From DASRIA01 sp035650255 (GTDB lineage: Bacteria; Actinomycetota; Thermoleophilia; Solirubrobacterales; JBBDJG01): a DNA stretch of 33,045 nucleotides. The position numbers were made by a program, and so were the translations under genes. Position 1 is the first letter of the stretch, and every line of letters begins with the position of its first letter. This document shows, piece by piece, positions 7,700 to 15,974 of this stretch. The stretch lies in the NCBI GenBank assembly GCA_035650255.1, contig DASRIA010000059.1, positions 1 through 33,045 on the forward strand, written 5' to 3'. The notes under the pieces were generated by a model. That model ran no database searches, had not been told where the DNA came from, and worked only from the letters and a program-made list of their open reading frames with translations.

Positions 7700-8188
7700 A
7701 TGGCAGAGCTGACGGTGATGGAAGAGAAGCTGGCCGAAGTGATCGGCCTGGCGATGGCGGCACAGGGGGCCACCGAGAAGGTCGACGGTCTGACCGAGAA
7801 CGGCGAGCTGAGCGAGAAGCTCAAGAAGATGCACGATGAGGCGCGCGAGACCGAGCAGCGCGGGACCGAACTGGCCGATCAGCTCGAAGGCAAGAAGACC
7901 GCCGTTCTCGACAAGGCGCGCGAGACCAAGGGCGAGGCCACCGACATGATGTCGACCTACCTCGGCAGCGACGCGGACGCGCTCGACGGCTTCGAGTTCC
8001 TGACGATGGCCGAGGCGGGCGAGGTCGGCCACTGGTCGGTGCTCGGCAAGCTCAACGAGCAAGCCGGCGACGAACGCGTACAGCAGCTGGTCGACTGGGC
8101 GCTGCCGATCCAAGAGCGGCACTTCGAAGAGGTCAAGGCCGGCTCGCTCAAGCTGGCGGCAGAGGAAGATCCATCCGAGCCCGCCTAG
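7700..8188 (+). CDS. Ferritin-like helical protein of unknown function
   Basis: 162 residues, almost wholly alpha-helical by composition, without signal peptide. The heptad-rich stretch from ELSEKLKKMHDEARETEQRG to about residue 75 is followed by two further helices containing EAGEVGHWSVL and ERHFEEV. Spaced Glu and His residues, including an ExxH (EVGH, about 110-113), suggest a four-helix ferritin-like or DUF892-like bundle that might bind metal, but the full di-iron ligand set cannot be confirmed. A strong ribosome binding site (GAGGAGG) precedes the ATG. It faces the RTX-like gene across a shared terminator. A manganese-catalase or bacterioferritin-like role is only possible. Confidence 0.6.
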   Translation: MAELTVMEEKLAEVIGLAMAAQGATEKVDGLTENGELSEKLKKMHDEARETEQRGTELADQLEGKKTAVLDKARETKGEATDMMSTYLGSDADALDGFEFLTMAEAGEVGHWSVLGKLNEQAGDERVQQLVDWALPIQERHFEEVKAGSLKLAAEEDPSEPA

Positions 8189-8254
8189 GCGCTAGCCGCG
8201 CCGCGCCGACGGACTCGCAGGTGCGCCATACAATCCGTTCAGTTGTTGACGAGG

Positions 8255-8280
8255 ACGGGGGCACCGTCAGGCGCCCCCGT
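8255..8280. terminator. Bidirectional intrinsic terminator between convergent genes
   Basis: ACGGGGGC (8255-8262) pairs perfectly with GCCCCCGT (8273-8280) around a 10-nt loop. It lies between the stops of the ferritin-like gene (+) and the RTX-like gene (-). No long T-tract follows, which is usual for high-GC actinobacteria. Confidence 0.7.
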
Positions 8281-8312
8281 TCCACGTACGGTGGTAGGTC
8301 GTGAGGCCGGGT

Positions 8313-9830
8313 TCAGCGGGCGAGTGAGATCGTGGCCGCCCGGGAGACGACCTGGCGTGCGCCGTGGACGTCGTCGGCGGTGACCGCAAGGCCGAGCGTG
8401 CGGCCTGCGAGTCCCGGATCGAGCCGCAGGGCGAGGTGCGCGTTGACGGTCTTGCCCTTGCGGGTCAGCCGGGTGTGCTTGCGCACTAGCTCTACGGCGC
8501 CGTCGCCGCTGATCCGCTTAGCTCGCGGGCGGATCGTGACCTCGCCCACCGGTGCGCCGCGCTGGGTGAGGTGCAGCTCGATCGAGCGCAGCTGCTTCCA
8601 GGCGCGGGGGTGGCTCCAGCCGAGGCGCAGCCTGACCGGCTCGCCGGATTGGGCGCGGATCGTCTTCGGTGCCAGGCGCAGGACGCCGACCGTCCGGTTC
8701 TCGCACGAGGTGAAGCCGTCGATGGCGTCGAGCAGTGCGGTGTCGATACCGGAGCCGCAGCCGACGATGTCACGGAAGCCGTCGTCGGCGTGCAGGATGT
8801 CGCCGCCGCCGTTGCCGAGCAGCGTGTCCGCTCCGGCGTCGCCGCGCAAGTCGTCGTCGCCGTCCGCGCCCTCCAGCGTGTCGTCGCCCGGACCGCCGAG
8901 GATGAAGGAGCCGTCCGTGGCGTCGGGCCGTGCGCGGATGAGGTCGCCGGCCTGGCCTCCGAGCACCTGGGCGACAGGACCTGTGATGGTGTCGCCCTCA
9001 CCGGGTTCCCCGTCGTTTCCGTTCCCGTGGTCGAGCGTCACCGTGAGCGGCTGAGTGCGCTTGGAGTAGTCGACCAGCGTGTAGTCCGCGTCGCCGGCGA
9101 CGATTGTGTCGGCACCGTCGCGGGCCGAGCCCATGTCGAACGTCACGCCGTGGTCGCCCAGACCGGAGCGCAGCACGTCGTTGCCTTGGCGGCCGACAAT
9201 GGTCTTGGGCCCGATGTCCGAGTCCAAGGTGAAGTCGACGAGCTCGTCGTCGAACTCCGAGCCCTGGATCACGTCGACGTCGTCCATCACGTTGTCCTGG
9301 TCGATCCCCTTGCGCCCGTCTGCGGTGAAGAAGCTCGAGGCGTTCACGCGCACGCCGCGGTCGGCGAAGCGGTAGGTCACGGTGTCGCGGCCGAAGCCGC
9401 CGTGGTAGGCGATGTTGCTGGGATCGGGACCGTTGCCGGCTGTGAACGAGTCGTCTCCGGTGCCGCCCTCGACAATCACGGGGATCCCGACGCGGATGCT
9501 GGTGCCGTCGTTGCGGTCGCCCAGCAGCGTGTGGATCCGCTTGGGCAGGCCGATGGCGCAGCGCACCGTGGCGCTGGTGACCGAGCTGCACAGCGGCGTT
9601 CTCGACGTGAGACCGGCGAAATCCTTCACCTCGACGGCGCCGTCGACGACGCGTACATTGAGGCTGTTGATCTCGCCGGCGGCACCGCGGTGGATGAGTG
9701 TGGTGCCGTCGGCCGACATCTCGACCGTGGCGGCCTGGGCGCCCGCGGGCACTGCGCAGGCGGCCAGCGCGGCGGCGATCAGCGCGCGGCGGGCACGCTT
9801 GTTGGAATGGGCAGGGGTCTTCGTGAGCAT
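8313..9830 (-). CDS. Secreted RTX-like (hemolysin-type) calcium-binding repeat protein
   Basis: 505 residues. A signal peptide (twin-basic start, hydrophobic core about 15-30, cleavage near AGAQA-A) directs export. The middle (about 120-370) carries degenerate RTX nonapeptides such as GGTGDDSFTAG, GRQGNDVLRSG, GGPGDDTLEG, ADGDDDLRGDAGADTLLGNGGGD, which in the family form a calcium-bound parallel beta roll. Cys pairs occur near the N-terminal domain and after the repeats. The C-terminal 120 residues look like a beta-sandwich ending in AATISLAR, without the type-I secretion tail typical of Gram-negative RTX proteins; Sec export is more likely. It is the last gene of the regulator-hydrolase-methyltransferase series, 36 bp after the methyltransferase with its own strong ribosome binding site (AAAGGAG). 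Confidence 0.8.
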   Translation of the reverse strand: MLTKTPAHSNKRARRALIAAALAACAVPAGAQAATVEMSADGTTLIHRGAAGEINSLNVRVVDGAVEVKDFAGLTSRTPLCSSVTSATVRCAIGLPKRIHTLLGDRNDGTSIRVGIPVIVEGGTGDDSFTAGNGPDPSNIAYHGGFGRDTVTYRFADRGVRVNASSFFTADGRKGIDQDNVMDDVDVIQGSEFDDELVDFTLDSDIGPKTIVGRQGNDVLRSGLGDHGVTFDMGSARDGADTIVAGDADYTLVDYSKRTQPLTVTLDHGNGNDGEPGEGDTITGPVAQVLGGQAGDLIRARPDATDGSFILGGPGDDTLEGADGDDDLRGDAGADTLLGNGGGDILHADDGFRDIVGCGSGIDTALLDAIDGFTSCENRTVGVLRLAPKTIRAQSGEPVRLRLGWSHPRAWKQLRSIELHLTQRGAPVGEVTIRPRAKRISGDGAVELVRKHTRLTRKGKTVNAHLALRLDPGLAGRTLGLAVTADDVHGARQVVSRAATISLAR

Positions 9831-9866
9831 TGGTGTGCTCCTTTCCTTTGGGCGTTGTTATTGCGG

Positions 9867-10955
9867 TCAGGCGTCGAGGCGGTACAGGCGGAAGAACTCG
9901 TTTTCGACGGGCAAGACGGAGACGTCGCCGTAGCCGGCCTCGGCGGCGAGCTGGCGTACGGTGTCGGCGCGCATGGCGGTGCCTAGCGCGGCGGAGGGCT
10001 GCTCGGTCAGCTGCGTCGGCAGGCAGTGCGTGACGCTCCAGCCGAACATCATGCGCTCGACCTCGTCGCCGGGCGCGGTGAACTCGTCGGCCACCCGCTC
10101 GTCGACGACGAGCGCGGCGCCGTGCGCGGCGAGCGCGGCCCGCGCCGCGCGCAGGGCGGCGAGCGGACGGGCCATGTCGTGCAGCGCCTCGAGGATCAGG
10201 ATCAGGTCGTAGGCGCCGTGCGTGGCGAGCTCGGCGGCGTCGGCGCAGACGAACCGCACGCGGCCGTCGAGGCCCGCCTCGGCCGCATGCCGCTCGGCGT
10301 CCGCGATGGACGCGGGGTCGATGTCGAAGCCGTCGACCTGGGCGCCGAGGAACGCCTTCGCGATCGCGACCGTTGAGAACCCCTGGCCGCATCCGACGTC
10401 GGCGACGCGGGCGTGCTGCGGTCCTTCGAGTCGGGCGACGATGTCGGGCATGGCTGCGAGCCATTCGGCAGGCAGCTCGCCGCTGAACGCGGGGCGGTTG
10501 ATGTGGCCCTGCCCGTGGCGGAAGGCCGTGCCGTAGGCCGCGTAGGCGACGCCAGCACCGCTGCGGTAGGCGTCGGCCACCTGCGCGATCACGCCGCCGA
10601 TGCCGGCCAGCATGTGCGCGAACGGCGCCACGTGGGCCGGGTCGTCGGCGTCGACGAGCACACGGGCGTGGTCGGCGCTGAGGACGTAGCGGCGCGCCTC
10701 CGCCCCTTCGTCCAGGCCTTCGACGTCCAGCAGCCCGGCGACGGCCTGCTGCTCGAGCCACTCGCGCGCGTAGCGGAGCGCGATGCCGGCACGCTCGGCG
10801 AGCTCGGTCGCCGTCAGCGGACCCTTTGCAGCGAGCACGCGGTACAGGCCGAGCTCGGCTCCGAGGTAGACGGAGAACAGCTCGAGGGCGCCGAGGGTGG
10901 CTCCGAACAGGCGCTCGGCGAGCGCGTCGGTGCGGTCATGGACGGTGGTGGTCAT
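9867..10955 (-). CDS. Class I SAM-dependent methyltransferase with N-terminal winged helix
   Basis: 362 residues. The N-terminal 110 residues form a winged-helix dimerisation domain (ELGLYRVLA, LTATELAERAGI, YAREWLEQQAVAGLL) as in O-methyltransferase/S20-type enzymes. The catalytic Rossmann domain has motif I VADVGCGQG (184-192), the acidic residue after strand 2 in GFDID (209-213), and motif AYDLILILEALHD. A family with this architecture methylates small molecules, often hydroxyls of secondary metabolites. No signal peptide, so cytoplasmic. The start is fixed by GAGGGGAG upstream of ATG. It lies 19 bp after the hydrolase in a minus-strand unit, so the two may act on the same compound. Confidence 0.85.
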   Translation of the reverse strand: MTTTVHDRTDALAERLFGATLGALELFSVYLGAELGLYRVLAAKGPLTATELAERAGIALRYAREWLEQQAVAGLLDVEGLDEGAEARRYVLSADHARVLVDADDPAHVAPFAHMLAGIGGVIAQVADAYRSGAGVAYAAYGTAFRHGQGHINRPAFSGELPAEWLAAMPDIVARLEGPQHARVADVGCGQGFSTVAIAKAFLGAQVDGFDIDPASIADAERHAAEAGLDGRVRFVCADAAELATHGAYDLILILEALHDMARPLAALRAARAALAAHGAALVVDERVADEFTAPGDEVERMMFGWSVTHCLPTQLTEQPSAALGTAMRADTVRQLAAEAGYGDVSVLPVENEFFRLYRLDA

Positions 10956-10974
10956 CGTGTTCTCCCCTCGATGG

Positions 10975-11790
10975 TCAGTGGGCGGACGCGGGCGCGAGGA
11001 AGTCCAGGACCTCGGCCAGGAACAGGTCGGTGCCGGTGTCCATCGCGGCGTGGCGCTGGTTCGGCATCACGGCTATGCGGCAGTCGGGGAGCGCGTCGGC
11101 CAGCGCCCGCGCGGCTTGCTTGAACGGCTCTGGGCTGTCGCCGCCCGACAGCAGCAGCGTTGGTGTGTCGAGCGCGCGAAAGCGAGCGGGGTCGAACACG
11201 TACTCGCGGTTCGCGCGCTCCTCACGCGGGATCGTGCCGGCGGCGGCGAGCCGCGCCTCCCACGCCGGCAGCGAGCGCAGCAGCTCGACCTGCTCGGCGG
11301 GCAGCCCCGCCACCTCGCGCATGAAGAGCTGAAGCAACTCGTCGCGCTCGCCCGCGTCGAGCAGCGTCCGTAGGCGACCGACGACCTCAGGCGGCGACTG
11401 CACGAAGCCGATCGGGCCCTCGTAGAGCACGAGCCGTGCGATCGCGCCGCTGAGACGCGCCGCCTCGAGCGCGCACACCGCTCCGTAGGAGTGGCCGAGC
11501 ACGCTGACCCGTCCGCCGGCCCAGTCGGCCACGGCGGCCACGTCCTCGTACTCGCGCTCGATGGCGTAGGCGGCGGCGTCCCCGCTCCGGCCACGGCCAC
11601 GGCGGTCGAGCGCCAGAACCGTGAAGCGCTCGCCGAGCGCGCCGAGCACGGGCGCCCAGCGGCCGTGATCGGCCGCGGCTCCGTGCACGAGCACCAGCGG
11701 GGGGCCTTCGCCGCTCGTCCAGACTGCTATCGGGGTGCCGTCGCGCGAGACGACCTGCTCGAGCGACTGGGTGTCGGCTGTCGTGTGCAT
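10975..11790 (-). CDS. Alpha/beta-fold hydrolase
   Basis: 271 residues from ATG 11790. The oxyanion region is LVLVHGAAADHGRW (about 32-45), the nucleophile elbow is GHSYGA with Ser101, the acid is probably the Asp in LLLSGGDSPE, and the catalytic His is in NQRHAAMDTG near the C-terminus. Together these give a complete triad. A lid of helices lies between about 130 and 190. Substrate cannot be read; esterase, lactonase or epoxide-type hydrolysis are all possible. The longer frame to 11871 adds 27 unconserved residues that overlap the regulator's end. It lies 84 bp downstream of the LAL regulator and 19 bp upstream of the methyltransferase. Confidence 0.85.
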   Translation of the reverse strand: MHTTADTQSLEQVVSRDGTPIAVWTSGEGPPLVLVHGAAADHGRWAPVLGALGERFTVLALDRRGRGRSGDAAAYAIEREYEDVAAVADWAGGRVSVLGHSYGAVCALEAARLSGAIARLVLYEGPIGFVQSPPEVVGRLRTLLDAGERDELLQLFMREVAGLPAEQVELLRSLPAWEARLAAAGTIPREERANREYVFDPARFRALDTPTLLLSGGDSPEPFKQAARALADALPDCRIAVMPNQRHAAMDTGTDLFLAEVLDFLAPASAH

Positions 11791-11874
11791 GCCGACACGG
11801 TCGCCGGGACGCCGGCCTAGCGGTATGGCGGATGCCCACCACACCGACCCCCGGTTTGCGGCGCGACGCACCGC

Positions 11875-14781
11875 TCAGGTCAGCGGAGGGCGCTCGCGCG
11901 AGAGCAGGCGCACGACGCCGGCGCGCGTGCTCACCTCGAGCTTGGCGAGCACCCGCGAGACGTGCTTCTCAACGGTGCTCTCGCTCAGGTGCAGCCTTGC
12001 GGCGACCTGCGCGTTGGTCTGCCCTTCGGCCACCAGTGCGGCGACCTCGCGCTCGCGCGCGGTCAGGCTGGCGAGCACGCCGCCGTCCGCGCGGCCGGCG
12101 GGTCGCGCGGGTCGCGGGCGCTCGCCGAGGCGACGCAGTACTCGGAGCGCGTCGTCGCGATAGCCCCAGGCGCCGCGCTCCTCGAGCTCGGTCGCCGCCC
12201 GGCGAAGCTCAGCCCGCGCGTCGTCGACCCGGCCGTCCGCGAGCAGAGCGTCTCCCGCGAGGGTGCGGCAGCGGCCCGCCCACAGCGCGGCGTCGCCCTC
12301 CTCGGCCGCCGCGGCGCCGGTGAGAGCCAGCTCGGCCGCTTGGGCGGGCCTGCCCTGGGCGAGGAGGACGTGCGCCTGCGCGTGCGCGATCACCCCGCCG
12401 GAGATGCCGGTGCGGCGACCGCCGGCCTCGGCCGGGGCGCGCAGAGCGAACTCTTCGGCCTCCTCGAGCCGGCCGAGCGCGAGCAGCACGCGCGCCGCCA
12501 CGTCGCTCATCTTCAGCCGATCGAGCGTCCAGAGCGCGGGCTGGACCCAGCCGAAGGCCTCGAGGACGGCGAGCGCCCCGTTCGGGTCGCCGGCGGCCAG
12601 CCGGGCATCGGCGAGCGTGTAGCCCGCCTGCGAGTACTCGATGATCCCGATCCGCTCCCAGGCGGCCTCGCCATGTTCGATCGCCTCCTCGACGCTTCCG
12701 CGCGCGAGCGCGATCCGGCTGGACGCGATCGACGACCAGTACGCGACCTGCGGGTTCCCGGACAGGAGGGCGCTCTCGAGCGACTCCTCGATGTCTGCCT
12801 CGGCGGCGTCGAGCCTGCCGAGCTTGGCGTCGATCCAGCCTCGCACGCAGACGAAGGCCGGCACGTAGAGGCCCTGACCGCTCGCGCGCACCACCCCGAT
12901 GCCGCGCTCCGCTGCGGCGTGCGCGGGCTTCAGGGTGCCTGTGAAGACTCGCGCGACGGCGAGCCAGAAGAGCGTCTGGGGCCGCTCGGCGGCCCGCTCG
13001 TCGGGGAGCGCGTCCACCAGCGCCCCCGCCGCCGCGATCTTCGCGTCCACGGAGGCGAGTTCGTCTGGGTCGTCGCGACGGAGGCGGCAGTGCGCCTCGT
13101 CGGCCGCGGTCGCGGCTGCCTCGCCCTCAAGCGCGCGATCGCCGGCCGCGCACGCGAGAGCCTGGGCCTCGTCGGCCAGGGCCTCGGCGCCGGCGTGATC
13201 ACCGTGCACGGCGCGCTCGCGCGCCAGGACCAGCGCGAGCGCGCCCGACAGGCCCGGCTCGCCGTCGCCGAGCGCGGCCCGCTCGGACTCGAGCAGCCGG
13301 CGCGCCCCCTCGGCGTTGTTCGTCCAGAGCGCCTCGAGCTCGCCGAGGACGGCGGCGACCGCCACCCGCTCCGCGGCGGCGTCCGCCGGGAGCATCGCGA
13401 GCAGTCGACGGAAAACGTCGCGTGCCTCGACCGCGCGTCCGGCCGCTGCCAGCGCCGCGCCCTGAGCCTGCAGGAACGCCACGCGCCGGGCGTCGTGATC
13501 CGGAGTACCCGGCAGCAGGCGGAGAGCGGTCGCATACCAGCCCGCCGCGGTCGCGGGGGCGTCGCGCGCGGTCTGCTCACCGGCCTGTGCCAGCAACTCG
13601 ACGGCGGCAAGGTCGCCCGGGTGCGCCGCGCGCGCCACGTGGTGCGCCCGCTCGGCGACGCTCGCGCCCCTCGCCGCGAGCGCCTCCGCGGCCCGCGCGT
13701 GCGCGGCCAGCTTCCAGCCGCCGCCGGCGGCCTCGTACACGGCCCGGCGAACCAACGGATGCCGGAAGCCGAAGCGCGACGGCGCGTCGGTGGGCCTGGC
13801 CAGGTCGGCGGCGAGCACGGCGTCGAGCGCTTCGAGCGCCTCGGCAGGCGGCACATCGCCGGCAGCTGCGGCCATCGAGGCCTCGAACGGGTCGCCGACC
13901 ACCGCCGCACCTTGCACGAACAGGCGGGCGCCGTCGTCGAGCGCACCGATCTCGCCAGCGAGCGCCATCATCACCGTGCGCGGCACTCCGAGCGCGCCCA
14001 GCGCCGGCTGGGCGTGCGACGTCGCCGGCTCGCCCGCGCCCGCGAGCGCCTGCAGGAAAAACGGATTGCCGCCGCTTTCGCGATAGAGGCGAGCCCCAGC
14101 CGCCGGCCCGACCCCGTGCCCGAGCAGCGAGTCGACAGCGTCCCGCGACAGCGGCCGCAGCTCGAGCACATCGGCAGTCCCGTGACGCGCCGCCGCGTGC
14201 CACGCCTCCTCCAGCACCGGCACGCGGCCGGCGCGCGCGCCGAGGGCGAGCAGCACGCCGACCTCCGGCAATCGGTGAAGCAGCAGGCCGATCACCTCTG
14301 CCGACGCCGGATCCGCCCACTGCACGTCATCCAGGAGAACGCTCAACGGCTGCGCGGCGGCGAGCTGCTGGAGCAGCGCCCGCACCGCGCGCGCCACCCG
14401 GTGTCGCTCACCGGTGGCCGCCGGCTCAACGCCGGTTACGCGGGACACCACGGGCAGCGCTACAGCCAAGTCGGGAAGACGCTCGTCGCCGACACCGGCC
14501 AGCAGCTCGCCGCCGCCGCGGCCGACCTCCTCATCGAGCGCGTCCACCCACAGCGAGAACGGAACGTCGCGCTCGAGCTCCGCCGCGCGACCGCCGACCG
14601 CCAGATGGCCGCGCTTAGACGCCCGCGCGGCCATCTCCGCCAGCAGCCGTGACTTGCCGATGCCCGGCTCGCCCGTGACCCCGACGGCGCGCGAGCCACC
14701 ACCCTCGACCACCTCGAAGGCGCGCTCAATCACGCGCAGCTCCTCCTCGCGCCCGACGAGCAGCGGTGCGGTCACCCCCAT
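11875..14781 (-). CDS. LAL-type (large ATP-binding) LuxR-family transcriptional activator
   Basis: 968 residues. An AAA/STAND-type ATPase domain opens the protein (VGREEELRVIERAF, Walker A GEPGIGKS at 37-44, Walker B LSVLLDDVQWAD near 150). A long Ala-rich helical-repeat region (about 350-880) resembles TPR/MalT-type sensor arms. The LuxR DNA-binding domain is at 906-960 (LTAREREVAALVAEGQTNAQ, then SESTVEKHVSRVLAKL). Members are ATP-dependent activators that respond to an inducer through the helical arm, and often control the genes next to them. It is first in a same-strand series with a hydrolase, a methyltransferase and an RTX-like secreted protein. A TAGGGT hexamer 9 nt before the ATG and absence of a ribosome binding site suggest a leaderless mRNA. 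Confidence 0.9.
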   Translation of the reverse strand: MGVTAPLLVGREEELRVIERAFEVVEGGGSRAVGVTGEPGIGKSRLLAEMAARASKRGHLAVGGRAAELERDVPFSLWVDALDEEVGRGGGELLAGVGDERLPDLAVALPVVSRVTGVEPAATGERHRVARAVRALLQQLAAAQPLSVLLDDVQWADPASAEVIGLLLHRLPEVGVLLALGARAGRVPVLEEAWHAAARHGTADVLELRPLSRDAVDSLLGHGVGPAAGARLYRESGGNPFFLQALAGAGEPATSHAQPALGALGVPRTVMMALAGEIGALDDGARLFVQGAAVVGDPFEASMAAAAGDVPPAEALEALDAVLAADLARPTDAPSRFGFRHPLVRRAVYEAAGGGWKLAAHARAAEALAARGASVAERAHHVARAAHPGDLAAVELLAQAGEQTARDAPATAAGWYATALRLLPGTPDHDARRVAFLQAQGAALAAAGRAVEARDVFRRLLAMLPADAAAERVAVAAVLGELEALWTNNAEGARRLLESERAALGDGEPGLSGALALVLARERAVHGDHAGAEALADEAQALACAAGDRALEGEAAATAADEAHCRLRRDDPDELASVDAKIAAAGALVDALPDERAAERPQTLFWLAVARVFTGTLKPAHAAAERGIGVVRASGQGLYVPAFVCVRGWIDAKLGRLDAAEADIEESLESALLSGNPQVAYWSSIASSRIALARGSVEEAIEHGEAAWERIGIIEYSQAGYTLADARLAAGDPNGALAVLEAFGWVQPALWTLDRLKMSDVAARVLLALGRLEEAEEFALRAPAEAGGRRTGISGGVIAHAQAHVLLAQGRPAQAAELALTGAAAAEEGDAALWAGRCRTLAGDALLADGRVDDARAELRRAATELEERGAWGYRDDALRVLRRLGERPRPARPAGRADGGVLASLTAREREVAALVAEGQTNAQVAARLHLSESTVEKHVSRVLAKLEVSTRAGVVRLLSRERPPLT

Positions 14782-14914
14782 CGCGATTCGACCCTAGCGC
14801 GCACCGCCGGCAGAGTGCGGCCGCAATGGCAGGGACCCGCCATAGCGCACAGCCCGCTTCGCGGCGAGCCTGTCCGCATCTGTTCGACTGCGACCAGACA
14901 GGAGCTCGAGATCA

Positions 14915-15117
14915 ATGAGACGGTTCTCTGCACACGCAATCGCGATCGTCGCGCTGGCGCTCACCCTCGGCGGAACCTGGTGCCGCCGCCACACTCACCG
15001 GCGCCTCCACGTTGACCACGTCATCCCCGTCGCGGACGGCGGCAGCGACCGGCTCGGCAACCTCAGCCGTCCTGCGAGCGCTGCAACCTCGCCCGAGGTG
15101 CCCGCTTGAGGCAATGA
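14915..15117 (+). pseudogene. HNH-endonuclease relic with a frameshift, behind a secretion-signal-like start
   Basis: The frame from ATG 14915 (AGGAG 10 nt upstream) begins with a signal-like MRRFSAHAIAIVALALTLGGT and then reads LHVDHVIPVADGGSDRLGNL, the core of an HNH nuclease (DHxxPxxxGG, then the NL turn). The matching zinc-knuckle end QPSCERCNLARG is present but in the -1 frame from 15064, so one base is missing near 15064 and the in-frame protein ends at 15109 in unrelated residues. In a third frame, just after the signal, GAAATLTGAS resembles the sequence after the signal of the local collagen-like proteins. The locus thus looks like an HNH relic joined to a broken secreted-protein start. 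It is unlikely to encode a working nuclease. Confidence 0.6.
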
Positions 15118-15145
15118 CGAGCGGCGGCCCTAAGACCGCCGCTCG
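15118..15145. terminator. Bidirectional intrinsic terminator
   Basis: CGAGCGGCGG (15118-15127) and CCGCCGCTCG (15136-15145) make a perfect 10-bp stem with an 8-nt loop. It ends the collagen-like gene on the minus strand and also follows the HNH relic on the plus strand. Confidence 0.75.
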
Positions 15146-15194
15146 ACCAACACCCTGCTAAGGCCAGGTCCGTCTCGTCGAAGCCTCTCGCCAG

Positions 15195-15866
15195 TTACAG
15201 GATGGCGATCGCGAAGTCGCGGTCCGCCAGGCTTGTGCCTGCGAACGTGCGGATCTCGAACTCGCTCGAAACGCAGGCGCTCTGGAAGTCCGGGTTGACC
15301 TGGATCGCATCGCCGGTGACGAACCGTGTAGAGACGAGCGCCACCCCGCCTACGGGGCTTATCCCATTGACGCCGACGCAGTAGACGCCAACGCCGACGC
15401 GAACCACGTAGTCGATATTTCTGCGCGAGCCATGAAGGCCGCAATAATGCGGGAAGACTTGTGAGCAACCCCTTCCCCAGGTTGCGCCATATGCGCGGGC
15501 CGTGCCTGGCAGACCGGGGGCACCGTCTTTCCCGGCCACGCCCTGATCACCCTTCGGCCCCTGCGGACCCTGCGGCCCCTGCGCGCCGGTCATACCGATC
15601 GGGCCGCGCTCGCCGGCGGCGCCGTTCTCGCCTTGGGGGCCGGCCGGGCCGGGCTGGCCGGTCAGCGAGCTCACCGCGCTGGCGCTGAGCTTGCTGGTGC
15701 CGAGCGAGCGGTTCTTGACGTCCTTGCCGGTGACGGTGCCGTCCTTGATGTTGCTGCCGGTGACGGTGGCGGCGGCGTAGGCGCTGCCGCCGAGCGCGGC
15801 GAACAGCGCCAGGTAGGCGACGGCGGTCGTATGGCGGCCCAAGAGCCGCCGGAGGATGGGTCGCAT
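15195..15866 (-). CDS. Secreted collagen-like protein (copy 2 of a tandem pair)
   Basis: 223 residues. A basic N-terminus and hydrophobic segment ending AALGGSAYA form a signal peptide. A short conserved stretch follows (TVTGSNIKDGTVTGKDVKNR, SKLSASAVSSLTG). Next comes a collagen-like run of about 17 G-X-Y triplets (residues about 69-122), starting GQPGPAGPQG and ending GAPGLPG, with typical GERGP, GPKGD and GKDGAPG units. The C-terminal 100 residues are a globular domain with four cysteines. Such proteins can trimerise through the triplets and display the C-terminal head outside the cell. The ribosome binding site is AAGGAAGG. It is a diverged duplicate of the gene immediately upstream: the first 70 residues are nearly identical while the heads are unrelated. 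Confidence 0.88.
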   Translation of the reverse strand: MRPILRRLLGRHTTAVAYLALFAALGGSAYAAATVTGSNIKDGTVTGKDVKNRSLGTSKLSASAVSSLTGQPGPAGPQGENGAAGERGPIGMTGAQGPQGPQGPKGDQGVAGKDGAPGLPGTARAYGATWGRGCSQVFPHYCGLHGSRRNIDYVVRVGVGVYCVGVNGISPVGGVALVSTRFVTGDAIQVNPDFQSACVSSEFEIRTFAGTSLADRDFAIAIL

Positions 15867-15914
15867 TGGAGTGCCTTCCTTCGAGGGAGTTGTTGCGAGT
15901 TTCTGTGCCTCTGG

Positions 15915-15943
15915 GACCGGCCCGCGTCGAGCGCGGGCCGGTC
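15915..15943 (-). terminator. Intrinsic terminator between the two collagen-like genes
   Basis: GACCGGCCCGCG (15915-15926) pairs perfectly with CGCGGGCCGGTC (15932-15943) across a 5-nt loop: a 12-bp GC stem located 32 bp after the stop of the upstream copy. It should separate the transcription of the two copies at least in part. Confidence 0.75.
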
Positions 15944-15974
15944 GCCGAGGTTCGTCAGGGACGCGGGAACGGAC

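Noticed and set aside
8998..10761. 587-residue Arg-rich frame on the minus strand across the methyltransferase and RTX-like genes
   Set aside because: It is out of frame with two genes that have clear motifs and is composed of low-complexity Arg/Ala/Pro sequence.
11962..14652. 896-residue open frame antisense to the first LAL regulator
   Set aside because: It mirrors the codon bias of the regulator, has no domain or start signal, and the opposite strand has ATPase and LuxR motifs throughout.
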